Below, in pieces: positions 35,200-45,940 of a stretch of 64,000 bases of DNA. Each line of letters starts with the position of its first letter. Positions within the stretch are counted from its first letter, which is position 1. The translations under genes and the position numbers were made by a program. The notes beneath the pieces are model-generated. The model ran no database searches. It saw nothing but the letters and a program-made list of their open reading frames with translations, and was not told the origin of the DNA. The stretch is from Rhodamnia argentea (taxonomy: Eukaryota; Streptophyta; Magnoliopsida; Myrtales; Myrtaceae), in assembly GCF_020921035.1 (NCBI RefSeq), contig NC_063155.1, positions 22,561,294-22,625,293 of the forward strand. The letters are read 5' to 3'.

Positions 35200-36780
35200 A
35201 AACTAGGATAAAAAAGGCTGCACCTTCCGCTTATGAACCCCATGACGGCCTGCAGAATCACCTGAATGAGAGATCTAGAATTTGCCATTCGAAACGATCA
35301 CTTCCACGGCATTTCGCCGCGGAAACAAAATGCTTCCTTCAAGTCATCCTGGCCGACATGGCCATTTGTGTCGACGCTAGATGTGTAGCTGCGTCAGGAT
35401 TCACACCTCTACTGATCCTCCTCCTCGACACCAGCTCGGCCTCTTGCATCCTGCCTTGGCCCTGCAGAAAAATGAGATGTTGGACTCGCGTGTCGCCGGC
35501 GTGTCTGGAGCGCTGACCACGTGTCGGTTATGTGTCGGAGAGTCTCGAACACAACACGATACGGAGGCCCTCGAAGAATGTCGGTGCTTCCCAACTCAAT
35601 CTCGGAAACCGTTGATTAGAATACTGTACGTGATGCCGTGTGAAAGCATCCCCCCACACGCGGAAACCATCGATTGGTGATCTGCGCATGTAGCAATGTC
35701 AGGTTCTCGGCTCCCTTTGAGACATTGTCTCGGGCAAGCTCATGGCTTCGTTCATATTCCCATCCTTGCAGTCTCCATTTATTAGCACAGCGGATGTACA
35801 GAAACCGGGAGACGCGCCCCCCTTTCGCTCATCTCACCGAGGGTCTTACCGCCTCCACGAGCATCCTTGCAATCGCCCAAACCGTTCAACATTTAGGAGG
35901 ATACCTGCCTACATCCATGACGCAGCCCTTGCTCAAGCATTTCATCCCGCATCCTCGAAGCCGAGACTATAAGTCATTTCTAGTACCCATCAATGAGAGT
36001 GGCATACGTTTGTTCGGACATAAGATTTGACGCACGACCGGAAAGAGATGAAGCATAAAAGCAATAAGGAGAAATCCAAACACAAGATTTTATATGTGCC
36101 ACATATTCTACCGATCTCAATTTCACAACACTCGAGATGTGATTTGACGAATGGCTAGATGGGTGCGTCTTCTCCCGTGGCAGTGCTTAGATTCAAGTCA
36201 TCATTAATCTATTCTAGGTCGGTCAGGAGCCGAGCAAGCGCGTCTTACTTTTGCCTACTAGACTTCAAATTCATGGACTTGGTTATGTTAGCTTTGACGG
36301 TCCATTTTCTATGTCAAAACAAAAATTTCGGATAGTTCTAGATACATATGTACGAGTACGCAATTAATAAAGCGAAACAATTAATAACAATAAGAAATAC
36401 TAATTATCACTATATTTTTTCCTTTTTCTACTCCTTCCAAGTGCAAAATAACCCCGAGGGTCACGGATTTTTTCCTATAAATTGGGACATAAAAAGTAAA
36501 TCAATTGTAAAAAGAAAAAAAAAACGCAATATTACATGGAGCGTAAAATTGGTTTCATTCAACCCAGTACGTTAAACACAATATTAGAGTTAATTTTTAC
36601 TTAATTAAAAATTGGTAATTGCTCAAAAATGGAAAATAATCGGCCACACCTTTCCGACGACTGCGGCGAGCGCCGCCGCGACGCGACGGCATTCTCTTTC
36701 TTTTTCTGAAACCCTTCGACAAGTTGCTCCCAAACCCCTCAGAATGACTACGCACACTGCCGACCGTTAGGCCTTCCACT
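35200..36780. other. Intergenic; contains a fragment of the 'agcaccgaca' element
   Basis: Between about 35490 and 35592 lie gtgtcgccggcgtgtct, cacgtgtcggttatgtgtcgg and gaatgtcggtgctt, which match the right end of the element at 45941-46453. No partner end is seen. Frames of 60-118 codons on both strands around 35381-36030 have no recognisable domain. Confidence 0.45.
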
Positions 36781-36781
36781 A

Positions 36782-36801
36782 CCTCCTCCTCCTCCTCCTC
36801 T
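36782..36801. repeat. (CTC)n tract in the INTS3 leader
   Basis: Six CTC units end about 10 bases upstream of the INTS3 start codon, within the probable 5' untranslated region. Confidence 0.8.
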
Positions 36802-36810
36802 AGTCATGCC

Positions 36811-39750
36811 ATGGCCTCGAAGCTACTCTCACTCGGACCTCACGAAGTAGAGAACCATCTCGAGCTCTCTCTCCGTCAAGCCTTCCACCTCCTTGAGCCC
36901 AAGCTCAGACCGCCCTTCCCTCTCAAAGTCTTAACCTCGGACGAATATTCCAATCTCACTCGAGCCATCCTCTATGGAGCTCTAACCGAGACCCATCTCG
37001 CCAAAACTCACATCAAGCACTTGCACGCCATCGTCACCGACGGGTACGCACTCTTCGTGAATCTAGTAGCTCGAATCGTCAACGAATTGTACGAGAAGCT
37101 CGCCGAGATGGCGAAAACTCAGGTCCTATGGGCTGCTAGCGAGATGGTCGATGTTTCTGCAGTAGGGTTCAGTGAAATGCTGGTCTCGCTGTTGAGGCAA
37201 ATAGTTGGGGGCGATTTTAGCAGTGGAAATCTGTGGTTGTGTTTCGAGATGGTGAGCCTGTTTTTGGGTAAATGGAATTGCTTGCTAGAAGAGGATCCGT
37301 TGGTTTTGACTTGTGCGTTGTATAGCTTTCTGAGGTTATTGGCTGACCATTGTAGGGTGACTGTTGATTCAAGACTGGAAGCGTTGAAGAAGTTGGAAAT
37401 TGAGTTTTGTGTTAAGATGCTGAGAGTGCAGTTTGGTTTGTGTTTGAAGATTGGGAGGGATTTAATTCGGTTGTTGCAAGACTTGGTCCACGTGCCGGAG
37501 TTTCGAGCAATATGGATGGATTTGGTTTCAAACCCGAGAGAGTTCGGGGTCGGCGAATTTTCGGATATTGCGCAGATATATTCCATGAGGACTCCAAGTC
37601 GGTATTTCTTGCTTCGACTTACCCCGGAGGCAGAAATGCAATTACGATTTCTGCTCACGCACGTGAAGCTTGGGAACCAAAAGCGGCATCAAACCTGGTT
37701 TGCCAGCAAGTTTTTTGGCACTCCGGATAGAGAGACTCTTATAGTTGATATTGTTCGCTTCATATGTTGTGCACACCACCCATCTACAGAAATCATTCAT
37801 TCGAATATTATCCCGAGGTGGGCTGTCATTGGATGGCTTCTAAAGTCTTGCAGGAAGAATTATGTGGAAGCCAATGCAAAGTTGGCCTTATTTTATGATT
37901 GGCTTTTCTTCGATGAAAGAGTGGATAAGATTATGAACATTGAACCGGCATTGTTGTTAATGGTTCATTCTATACCTGACTATATCGAACTAACGCACAC
38001 TCTTCTTGAATTTTTGTTTCTTCTTGTGGATAACTATGACGTGGAACACAAGGATATGATATCTAGCAGAGTTTCAACATCTTTCAGTCTGCTCACTAAC
38101 AACAAAGGATTGAGTCGCAATCTTGAAAATTTGACATCGGCTGAAGCACTTTCTCCACCTCTGAAGGAGAAGCTTAGGTGTTCCTTATCTGGTACGAGAG
38201 TTGGGATTGCTGAAAAAACACAATCAGCTAAAAGTCTTGGTCATTTAATTCCCATGGAGGTCGGAACAGTTCTACCTGAGGAACACTATACCTACATCCA
38301 GAAAGATGAAGTTGGGCCCAAGTTGGTCGATACTTCTGCTTCCTTTCCTTCAAGATTCTTGACCATCACTTCAGAAATTCAAGAGAATGATATCCAAAAA
38401 TTGGTCGAAGGTCTCAGCAAAGCAATTATGAACTCAAATGCATCAAGTCTTCAGGCTTTAGGGCACATTCTTGATTTGTATGTTGATGTTGGCAGTGACT
38501 TGCCCACACATTGTTCAGTATCTCCCGAGGTTTTATCATCAACTATAGCAAGGGAACTAGAGTCGAATGGATACAAACTCTTTGCACCTCTCGAGCATTC
38601 CCAAGATGATCTTGATGTTGACGAATGCAAGTCTCCTACAACCTTAATTATTTGGAAATATCTCTTTTCTAAGAGCGAAAGGTTAGTTCAAATGCTTTTG
38701 TTTTGGTCGAGGAATGGTTTTCCTGTGGGAGCACACTTGCTGTATTACGCATCAAGACTGGCTTACGAGGCAGACATGGCAAATCATATGGTTCATGAAC
38801 TCGCGGGAGATGATCTTTACAAGTTGATCAGCACCCGGGTGCCATTCCTGATGGGTCACATTGATCGTTATCTCGCCTTTTCAGATAAAACGCGAAAGAA
38901 CTTTCCTGTACCACTTATCTCTGCAACTTTAATAGACAGAGAGTTAGCTGTTACATTGGTACAGGATGCTTTCTCTGCGTACAGACATTACCTTTTACAT
39001 CTAACGACTAACTTACCTAAAGAAGATGATAGAACTCTTTCAGAGCTTCTTGTTTTTGATTTAGCGTCTTGCTCAGTGTGGAAGGGGGTGAAACCGCAGT
39101 TTTTGTTCCACAGTGTCTTTACTCAGCTTTCTGATTTATCCATTGGCAAGGAGCATGTCATCAGATTACTTGTGAGTCACTTGAACGATGGTGATATTGT
39201 CGATATAAAGTTTGACATTGCACAAAGGAAGCTATCCATAGTGGGGGAGAATGTGGAAACTGTTCATGATTTAATCCAAAGTTCCCTTCACTGGGGAGCT
39301 GATGAACAACATAAGTTCTGGAGTCTGATTAGGCTGGAACTTGTGGCTTCTCAGGTCCAATTAGAGAAGTTGGTCTTAAAATTCTTTTGCTCAGGTGGGA
39401 TAGATGCAGGTAAGGGTGCTATTGCAGTGGGAGGCCTTTTAGATTTGTGCTGTTCTCGATTACCTACATCCGAGCTTGTTGGGGCAATCCTGTTGTTACC
39501 TAATAATGGGTTTCATGACTTTTCTGCTTCTGTCCTGCAAATGTGGGCTGTGTCTCATGCTTCATTGCTGTTTAATAGCTTAGCTGAGTTCTCTAAGAAA
39601 GTTGAAAGCATCGACAGAAAATCTATCTTCTCCGAATCTGCTGAGCTTACAATCAACCATTCTGCAGTTTTATGGTTATCCAATTATTGTGATGCTGAAG
39701 GCTTGAGCAGATCCAAAATTTTTGGTTGCTTTCCCCAGAACACTCGCTAA
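36811..39750 (+). CDS. INTS3: Integrator complex subunit 3 homologue
   Basis: One uninterrupted frame of 979 codons. The N-terminus (ENHLELSLRQAFHLLEPKLR, residues 15-33; HIKHLHAIVTDGY, about 67-79; a SLLRQIVGGDFSSGNLWL segment, about 121-140) matches my memory of plant INTS3. The region around 310-400 (IVRFICCAHHPSTEIIHSN, VIGWLLKSC, ALFYDWLFFDERVDKIMNIEPALLLMVHSIPDY, split here as separate landmarks) is the helical-repeat core of the family. The complex acts in the nucleus, ends non-coding RNA transcripts such as snRNAs, and restrains RNA polymerase II; animal INTS3 also joins the SOSS DNA-damage complex. The whole protein is helical with no enzyme motif. The start is the first ATG after a CTC tract. 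Antisense frames inside it are shadows. The absence of introns is notable for a protein of this size. Confidence 0.9.
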   Translation: MASKLLSLGPHEVENHLELSLRQAFHLLEPKLRPPFPLKVLTSDEYSNLTRAILYGALTETHLAKTHIKHLHAIVTDGYALFVNLVARIVNELYEKLAEMAKTQVLWAASEMVDVSAVGFSEMLVSLLRQIVGGDFSSGNLWLCFEMVSLFLGKWNCLLEEDPLVLTCALYSFLRLLADHCRVTVDSRLEALKKLEIEFCVKMLRVQFGLCLKIGRDLIRLLQDLVHVPEFRAIWMDLVSNPREFGVGEFSDIAQIYSMRTPSRYFLLRLTPEAEMQLRFLLTHVKLGNQKRHQTWFASKFFGTPDRETLIVDIVRFICCAHHPSTEIIHSNIIPRWAVIGWLLKSCRKNYVEANAKLALFYDWLFFDERVDKIMNIEPALLLMVHSIPDYIELTHTLLEFLFLLVDNYDVEHKDMISSRVSTSFSLLTNNKGLSRNLENLTSAEALSPPLKEKLRCSLSGTRVGIAEKTQSAKSLGHLIPMEVGTVLPEEHYTYIQKDEVGPKLVDTSASFPSRFLTITSEIQENDIQKLVEGLSKAIMNSNASSLQALGHILDLYVDVGSDLPTHCSVSPEVLSSTIARELESNGYKLFAPLEHSQDDLDVDECKSPTTLIIWKYLFSKSERLVQMLLFWSRNGFPVGAHLLYYASRLAYEADMANHMVHELAGDDLYKLISTRVPFLMGHIDRYLAFSDKTRKNFPVPLISATLIDRELAVTLVQDAFSAYRHYLLHLTTNLPKEDDRTLSELLVFDLASCSVWKGVKPQFLFHSVFTQLSDLSIGKEHVIRLLVSHLNDGDIVDIKFDIAQRKLSIVGENVETVHDLIQSSLHWGADEQHKFWSLIRLELVASQVQLEKLVLKFFCSGGIDAGKGAIAVGGLLDLCCSRLPTSELVGAILLLPNNGFHDFSASVLQMWAVSHASLLFNSLAEFSKKVESIDRKSIFSESAELTINHSAVLWLSNYCDAEGLSRSKIFGCFPQNTR

Positions 39751-40222
39751 GAATGGCAAATGGTCTCATTACACGAAGCTAATGGGTTTCACTAAAGGTA
39801 AGGTGCTAGATAAAGGACCTTCCATACATCAGGATGCAGTTCTTGCGTGCTGTGATAAATTTTGAGTCGTCTATTGTTAAAATAGATATTATGTAGATGC
39901 CTGTCCCCATCCCCGTCCTATAAAAATTGGAAGAGCATTTTCCATACATGCCCTGTCCATTTCTTGAAAACTCCAATAGGCTCGCATTCTGTCCAATTTT
40001 CTTACATCATAGTTTTGCACGTCTTCCCCTTCGCTCATTTTCCTGTCATTTTCCATTTCTCTGACTACTTTCATCAGAGAGAAACTTTTCAAGTTTCTGT
40101 ACACGATTTCACATAGTGCGCCTCTAACAAACTGATCTGTCTTATTCTTAATATAAAAGGCTTGACTATCTTTTTGTTTTTCATTGTACAATGTTATACC
40201 GAAGATAAGATTGATTGTTTTA
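39751..40222. other. Downstream flank of INTS3, probable 3' untranslated region
   Basis: No gene seen; short AT-rich sequence. A pyrimidine run ending in attctag at 40223-40229 resembles a 3' splice site in front of the ARM-like fragment. Confidence 0.45.
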
Positions 40223-40229
40223 TTCTAGT

Positions 40230-40528
40230 CTGCACGCATTGAGCACACGCTGGTGGTGCGGATGATCCTGAAGGTGTCAGACCAGGCGACAGAGCTCGCA
40301 GCGGGGGCTATGCTGGCGCTGTGCTTGGCATGGGAGCAGTGCCGGAGGAACATGTTCTCTGCCGACATGGTTACAAAGCTACTGCTGCTGTTGCTGAGCG
40401 ACTGCATGGAGAGGGTCAATAGGAAGGCCCAGCTCCTGCTGAAGCTGCTCTGAGACTCGTGGCTGGAGGATTTGATCAGGAATTTTTACGATTTTGCTCG
40501 CAGCAAGGTCGTCGTCCCATTCCGATGA
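40230..40528 (+). pseudogene. C-terminal fragment of an ARM-repeat (U-box-like) protein gene
   Basis: Starting directly after an acceptor-like ttctag, the plus strand reads ARIEHTLVVRMILKVSDQAT, then ELAAGAMLALCLAWEQCRR, then KLLLLLLSDCMERVNRKAQ and LLLKLL. A TGA (40451-40453) follows, and the same frame continues DSWLEDLIRNFYDFARSK. I recall plant ARM-repeat proteins (annotated U-box-like) that end KAQLLLKLLRDSWPEDS..; here the arginine codon CGA would have become TGA. The rest of the gene is absent. The stretch is much more GC-rich than its flanks. It is most likely a relic of a duplicated gene; a chimeric exon of a longer INTS3 transcript is possible but unlikely. Confidence 0.6.
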
Positions 40529-40529
40529 T

Positions 40530-43440
40530 GGTTCAATACAATGATTCATAACAGCGTTTGAAATTTTTGTTGCGTTTTCTTTTTTTAATTTGTTAGATTT
40601 GTGGTATTATTTCTTGTTTATGTCAATTTGTCTTTGCAGGGAAGTTTCTAATGGTAGAGAGAAATGAGGGGGAAAGGGAAATGGTGGAGAGGGAACGTTT
40701 TAAATTAGATTTTGATCTATAGAGAGAGATTTGTATTTTGGTAAGTAATTTTGGATGTAAGGAATTTTTTGGTTGGAAAAAAAGCTCATCAGATTCAGAA
40801 TTTGAAGAGTACATCAGTTGATCTCTTATGTTCTTTACTGTTGTTAATTAATATTCCGCAAAGGGACTCTATTAGTTCCCTAATCTTTTGGTATTTGGTT
40901 TAGAAGCTTTTTGTTGGAGCAATGATGGAAGACAAGATGCTTTTGCGGATTAATTTATGGCCTAATCTCTTAATGTTTGTTTAATTGTATGCGTAAAGCT
41001 TAATGGATAGAGAACGAGTGCAATTTGGAACAAATGTTGGGTAATTTGTCGTGTATACGGGAGTCTGTGTGGCTGTCTTGAATTTTATCATGAAGGAAAA
41101 TATTTACTTTGTGAGACTTTCAACTGGATGAGTAGCAACTAGAAGTTTTTTCTTTGGGATGAGTGAAGTGGCAACTAAGTTCTATTGTGATACTTGTTGC
41201 TGGAGATTGACTTTACACCTTTTCGGTATGTGAGGATTCTACCTTACTGTGTGGGGCCTACAGGTTATCTTTTCCCATTTTGGTTTTGAAGCAAAGTAGA
41301 ACACTCTGTATGTGAGCTTGGTCAACTATCTAAATAGATAGGTTCTTGTAAATTTGTTCTTTCCTACACTTGGCTGTAAACAACTAGGTGTCCCCATTGT
41401 TTAGTTCTGCTGTTCTGCCTTATTTTCCTTTGATTTGTAATGTTAAATTGGTTTATCAGCTTCATCCTAATTATTCTTAACTTTTGTTTTGATCACTAGA
41501 ATCAGGACGACTTCACTGAACTCAAGCATGGAATGTCTAAAAGGCTCTTCGCCCTTCTCAAGAAATTGAGGGAGACTGATCCTTCCTACCATCAGTTTTT
41601 CATCTTGTAAGACAAGGTGAGCAGCTGTGGAGAAGGGTTTTTTTCTCCTTGCAAATCTGGTTGAGGACTAGATGGGGGCACCAATGGTTATGTTGATCAG
41701 GTGCTTCAAACGCACCCCCATGGTCAGCAGAATGCATGAAGCACAGGTATGTTACGTGTTGCCTAATTGCTGTTCATGTTTAGTTCTTTTCATGTTTAAT
41801 CTATATCTGTGGCATTTTTTTTTTGTCCTCCTTAAGTACACAGGATTTGGTCTGGTTCATTGCTTGTTTGACTTTCAAGACAATCGATATATTGCTTTAT
41901 TAGAACAGTTACTGAATTTTGTGCTGTATTTGGTATCTAGTTTTTCTGTCGACACTTCATAAAGTTCTTGGCTGGTGAATGATATGTTGAAAGTTGTTAC
42001 GTTATTGAACATGGAAACTAGTTTTCCAGCATCGTCATTGAGTCTGTCACTGTCGTCCGTCATTGAATAAGATGCCACTTAAAGTGTGTTTAGTAGATTG
42101 TTCTTCTTTGATGAGTTTTCAAGAGATATCTGCAGAGTAAATTGGAGAAATCATTTCATCCAGCATCAGGGCGTTCCCTGATGTGCCGTAGAGGAGTGTC
42201 TATGTGCTTGGGCAATTTGCCTTTAGTAAATATCTCTTTCTGGAGATCGCGATCCTGGAAATATAAATTCACCTTTGCAGGAAATTATCCAGTATATCAT
42301 TGTTTTGTTTGACCAATCGGTGTAACCACAGGTTTTGCTGGGATTCCATTCAACAGGCGAATGGGTGTTAAAGCTAATGATATCAGTCAGCGGACAGACC
42401 TGCAGACGACATTTCTTGGTTCATCCCAAAAGCAGGGGAAGACTAGATTCTGGGTTTATGTTCTATTTGAGAAGGGAAGAGCAAACTTTTTTTGCATATT
42501 TCCCTTGTTACAGCAGAATCGTTTTGCCTACAGAGTTGGGGACATTATTCATCAACTGTATTTACAACTAAATTGTGGGATTTAATGATGTTTTATTAAA
42601 TACATTCTGATTTGTTTTCCTTTAGAGATCTGGCACGACATGAGGGGAGAGAAGTGGAGGCTAAAAAGCAAAATCTGGGTTGTAGAAATTGTACTCTTTC
42701 GTTAAGCAGATGTTCCTGCGTTGCCTTGCCGAACTCGGAGTGTGTATCGTTGCTCAATAGTCAATGCAGTGATTTGAATAGATATTGAGAAGCGTGTATA
42801 CATTTATCACTTGAGTACCTCACAGAGCTTTGCCATGATGATCAGAGTGAACGTGATCAGGAATATGCAATGTTAAAACAAAACATGCCGGGAGGTAGTT
42901 CCGTGTCAAGAGGGTCATGTAGACGCTTTCTCGGAGATCATATCATCTTCCTTGCTGCCATTTTATCAGCATATAGCGAAAGCCCGGTTCTCGAAGAACA
43001 ATGCAGTCAGACTCTGGCGTTCTGTTTCCGCCACAGGTAGCATCAAAGTCCTTGGTTATCCTGTTCCCTATCCTTCCCCATGGGATGCGAATAAGGTTCT
43101 TGACTGACGAGGAAGATTCGCCGCTGAACTTTCAAAGAGAACATGAGGGTCTCCGTTTCGGCATTACATCCGGTATTCGATGCAGACCATTGGACCGGAG
43201 GAATTCATCAGGTCACCTTTCTTGGAACTTCTCATGAAACTAAAACCAAAACCGAAGTCGCGCTCGGGCTCGAGATTATAGTAACAGGAGGGGAGCTTCC
43301 CCAAGGAGCTGATATGCTGTGCACTTTGCGCAAGTCATTTTCATCAATTGCTTTCGCTTTTGCTCTTGAAGGCAACCAAGTTTCATTTGCAATCTGGATT
43401 TAGGAATTCAAAACCATAAAGGGCAAAAAGGGAAGAAGGG
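40530..43440. other. Probable decayed gene region, unidentified
   Basis: Three short patches look protein-like but do not join. At about 41510-41615, DDFTELKHGMSKRLFALLKK runs to a stop. At about 42335-42585, two overlapping open frames include TRFWVYVLFEKGRANFF. At about 42965-43400, LWRSVSATGSIKVLGYPVP is followed in another frame by VSALHPVFDADHWTGG and LGLEIIVTGGELPQGADML. I cannot name a family. In-frame stops and frame changes suggest relics, or non-coding RNA exons. Confidence 0.3.
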
Positions 43441-43444
43441 AAAA
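43441..43444 (-). terminator. RNA polymerase III terminator of tRNA-Arg
   Basis: Directly 3' of the tRNA on the minus strand the sequence reads ctttcttttccc; the TTTT run is a standard Pol III stop. Confidence 0.75.
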
Positions 43445-43449
43445 GAAAG

Positions 43450-43522
43450 CGACTCCACTGGGGATCGAACCCAGAATCTCTGGTTCCGTAGACCAGCGCC
43501 TTATCCATTGGGCCATGGAGTC
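43450..43522 (-). tRNA. tRNA-Arg, anticodon ACG
   Basis: 73 bases with full cloverleaf and no intron. The acceptor stem is GACTCCA pairing with TGGAGTC, followed by discriminator G. The anticodon stem CTGGT/ACCAG encloses the loop CTACGGA, so the anticodon is ACG (A34 would be edited to inosine and read CGU, CGC and CGA). The T arm contains GGTTCGATCCC, which is also the B box; the A box is TGGCCCAATGG. CCA is not encoded, as expected for a nuclear gene. A T-run terminator follows. The gene is divergent from the annexin gene with about 245 bases between. Confidence 0.97.
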
Positions 43523-43701
43523 TTTGTTTGACATCTTGACGCAAATTAAGTATAATATCCGAAGACAAACCTTCGTGGACACTTTCTTTTCTTTTTCTTC
43601 CCTCTTCTGACGGGTAATCACGTTACGATCTTTGTATTGTGAATTTATTATCGAGAAAAACGCCTCGTTATTAATTATTATTTAACTCTTTAACATAACA
43701 A

Positions 43702-43709
43702 CTATAAGA
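43702..43709 (+). promoter_or_regulatory. TATA-like box of the annexin gene
   Basis: ctataaga lies 60-65 bases before the annexin ATG at 43768. Transcription would then start around 43730-43740, which would exclude an upstream in-frame ATG at 43723 and supports the 43768 start. Confidence 0.45.
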
Positions 43710-43767
43710 AAGGGTCAGTGAAATGCGTAGTTTAGCTTCAGTTTCATATGAAATGAAAGAGAAAAAA

Positions 43768-45579
43768 ATGAGCACGCTGGTTGCTCCCAAGGACTTCTCT
43801 CCTGTTGCCGATGCGGAGGCCATCAAGAAGGCTTGCCAAGGTCTCACTTCACATCCCCTTTCTTCCTCCGCTCTTACTCGCCGTTTTCTGCCCTGTCCGT
43901 CCGACCGTTCTCGGTTTCGCGGTTACCTTTGCATCGGCTCGGTTTGGTCGTGTTACTGAGGCAGATATGGCGCATTTCTCAGACCCGGCTTCGATATCCT
44001 TAGAGGTTATGTTTGTCTGTCCACCTTTCATGGTACCCTTTGTTCTCTTTTGATTTTTTTGCATATAGGATGGGGAACGGACGAGAGGGCCATAATCTCA
44101 GTCCTAGGACACAGGAACATATTCCAGAGAAGGCTCATCAGGTTGGCGTATGAAGAAATCTACCATGAAGACCTCATCGGGCAGCTCCAGTCTGAGCTCT
44201 CCGGTCATTTCGAGGTCCGTGATTCGATCCCCGCCCTCTGCACATGCCCCATCCCATCCCATTTTTCTGCATCACAGCTGACCCGGCTTGATTTTATTTC
44301 GATTCGGATATGACGTTTGTTGTTTTAGCACCGTGAATTACTTAGTTTCTCTTTGAACGGGTGATGGGAAATGTCTGCGGCAGAGAGCTTTGTGCCACTG
44401 GATCTTGGACCCGGCTGATCGGGACGCGGTGTTTGCTAACTCGGCGCTGAAGAGGGCGACACCTGATCATCGGGTCGTTATAGAACTCGCGTGTCTCAAG
44501 TCCCCGGAGGAGCTGTTGGGAATCAGGAGAGCGTACAAATTCCGGTACAGGCGTTCCTTGGAAGAGGATGTGGCTGCTCACACTACCGGAGATGTCCGAA
44601 AAGTGAAATTCTCAGAGCCCCATGATTCGTGCTTTCCTATCAAAGAATTGAGACTAGACAGAACGATTCGTATGAGAAAACAAATTTAAAATATGATGTG
44701 CTTCCCTCTTTCAGCTCTATGCTTCTTGTGCAGATTCTCGTCGCGCTCGCGAGTGCTTACAGATATGACGGCAACGACATCGACAAGGAAATGGCTAAAT
44801 CGGAAGCGGGTATTCTCCGTGACGAAATCCACGGGAATGCTTTTAACCATGAAGAGCTGACCAGAATCTTGAGTACAAGAAGCAAGGCGCAGCTCAATTC
44901 AACCTTCAATCACTACAGGGACATCCACGGCACTTCTATCACCAAGGTACACAACATTCTAAGCCAGAGAAGAAAAAGTGCATCAGACAACAAACAAAGA
45001 GGAAAAATGAGACTTGCCCTTTGAAATTCAGTTCTAGACTTCTGCATTGGCTTCAGACATTTCCCTGTTGTTCCAATAAGAAGAAAACTTCATCAAATAG
45101 CTTTTCCGTGTCTGTGAAAGCACGATGCGCCGGTAATGGGATTCGATCTTTCGTAGGGATTGTCGGGAGACCCGGCGAATGAGTATCTAGAGGGACTGCT
45201 ACGGACCGCTATCAGATGCATCAAGGACCCCAGGAAATACCTTGCAAAGGTGCGCGAATGGCTTGCAAATAACAAAAGGCCAAAAACGTTTGGAGTCAAC
45301 AACTCCGCCATTCCCGTTGGAACTTCATACGAGCCTCCGAACTTCTAACATCGGAACTCGGGGTGTTTGCAGGTGCTTCGCACTGCCGTGAATGCGGTCA
45401 CGACCGACAAAGACGCTCTCGCCAGAGTCATCGTCACCTGCGCAGAGAAGGACTTGGCGGAGATCAAAGAGCTTTTCCTCAAGAGAAGCAGCACGTCTCT
45501 TGAGGAAGCCGTGGCCAACAGCACCTCAGGAGACTTCAAGGAGTTTCTTCTGACTCTACTTGGGAGTGAAGACAACTAG
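43768..45579 (+). CDS. Annexin (plant annexin D3/D4-like)
   Basis: Six exons: 43768-43840, 44069-44214, 44384-44602, 44734-44946, 45157-45249 and 45373-45579, giving 316 residues, the usual annexin size. Four annexin repeats are visible. Repeat I begins [20 protein letters not shown] (18-37), with the GxGT calcium loop at 25-28 and the acidic partner E67 at the standard spacing. Repeat II contains [15 protein letters not shown]; repeat III has [13 protein letters not shown]; repeat IV has [20 protein letters not shown]. The loop of repeat IV reads NAVTTD instead of GxGTDE, so that calcium site is degenerate, leaving repeat I as the only canonical one. Annexins bind acidic phospholipids in a calcium-dependent way and act at membranes in stress and secretion. 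Intron positions are conserved-looking. The ORF extends upstream in frame to 43723, but the protein family starts at MSTLVAP. Confidence 0.93.
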
Positions 45580-45940
45580 AGGATTTCCTTCTTGGGAGTT
45601 TTCAGATAGAATAATGAGTTGGAGCCGTTGCATTGCGTCCAAGTACAACATGGTTAGCACTGCCAAAGGATTGATTTTCCTTTTCTCCATGGCTTTGATT
45701 TGACTCTTCCTTCCATGCGCAAAGTGCGCGGACGCCTTGTTTCAGAAATGGAATCATTAGTTCATGAATTGGAAAGTCTTTGTTGATGTATGGCCGGCTA
45801 ATTAGGAGTGAGCGATTTTAAGGTCGGTTCAAATTCCACCAAAATTTGGAGCCTGCGGTGCATATCCCGAAACCCGAAATCGGATTGTTTCTCTGATTTT
45901 CAATTTTACTTGGGATCATGCTCACTCCTACTGTCTAAGT

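Noticed and set aside
37119-37730. Antisense and out-of-frame ORFs inside INTS3
   Set aside because: They lie wholly within the 979-codon INTS3 frame, which has clear family landmarks.
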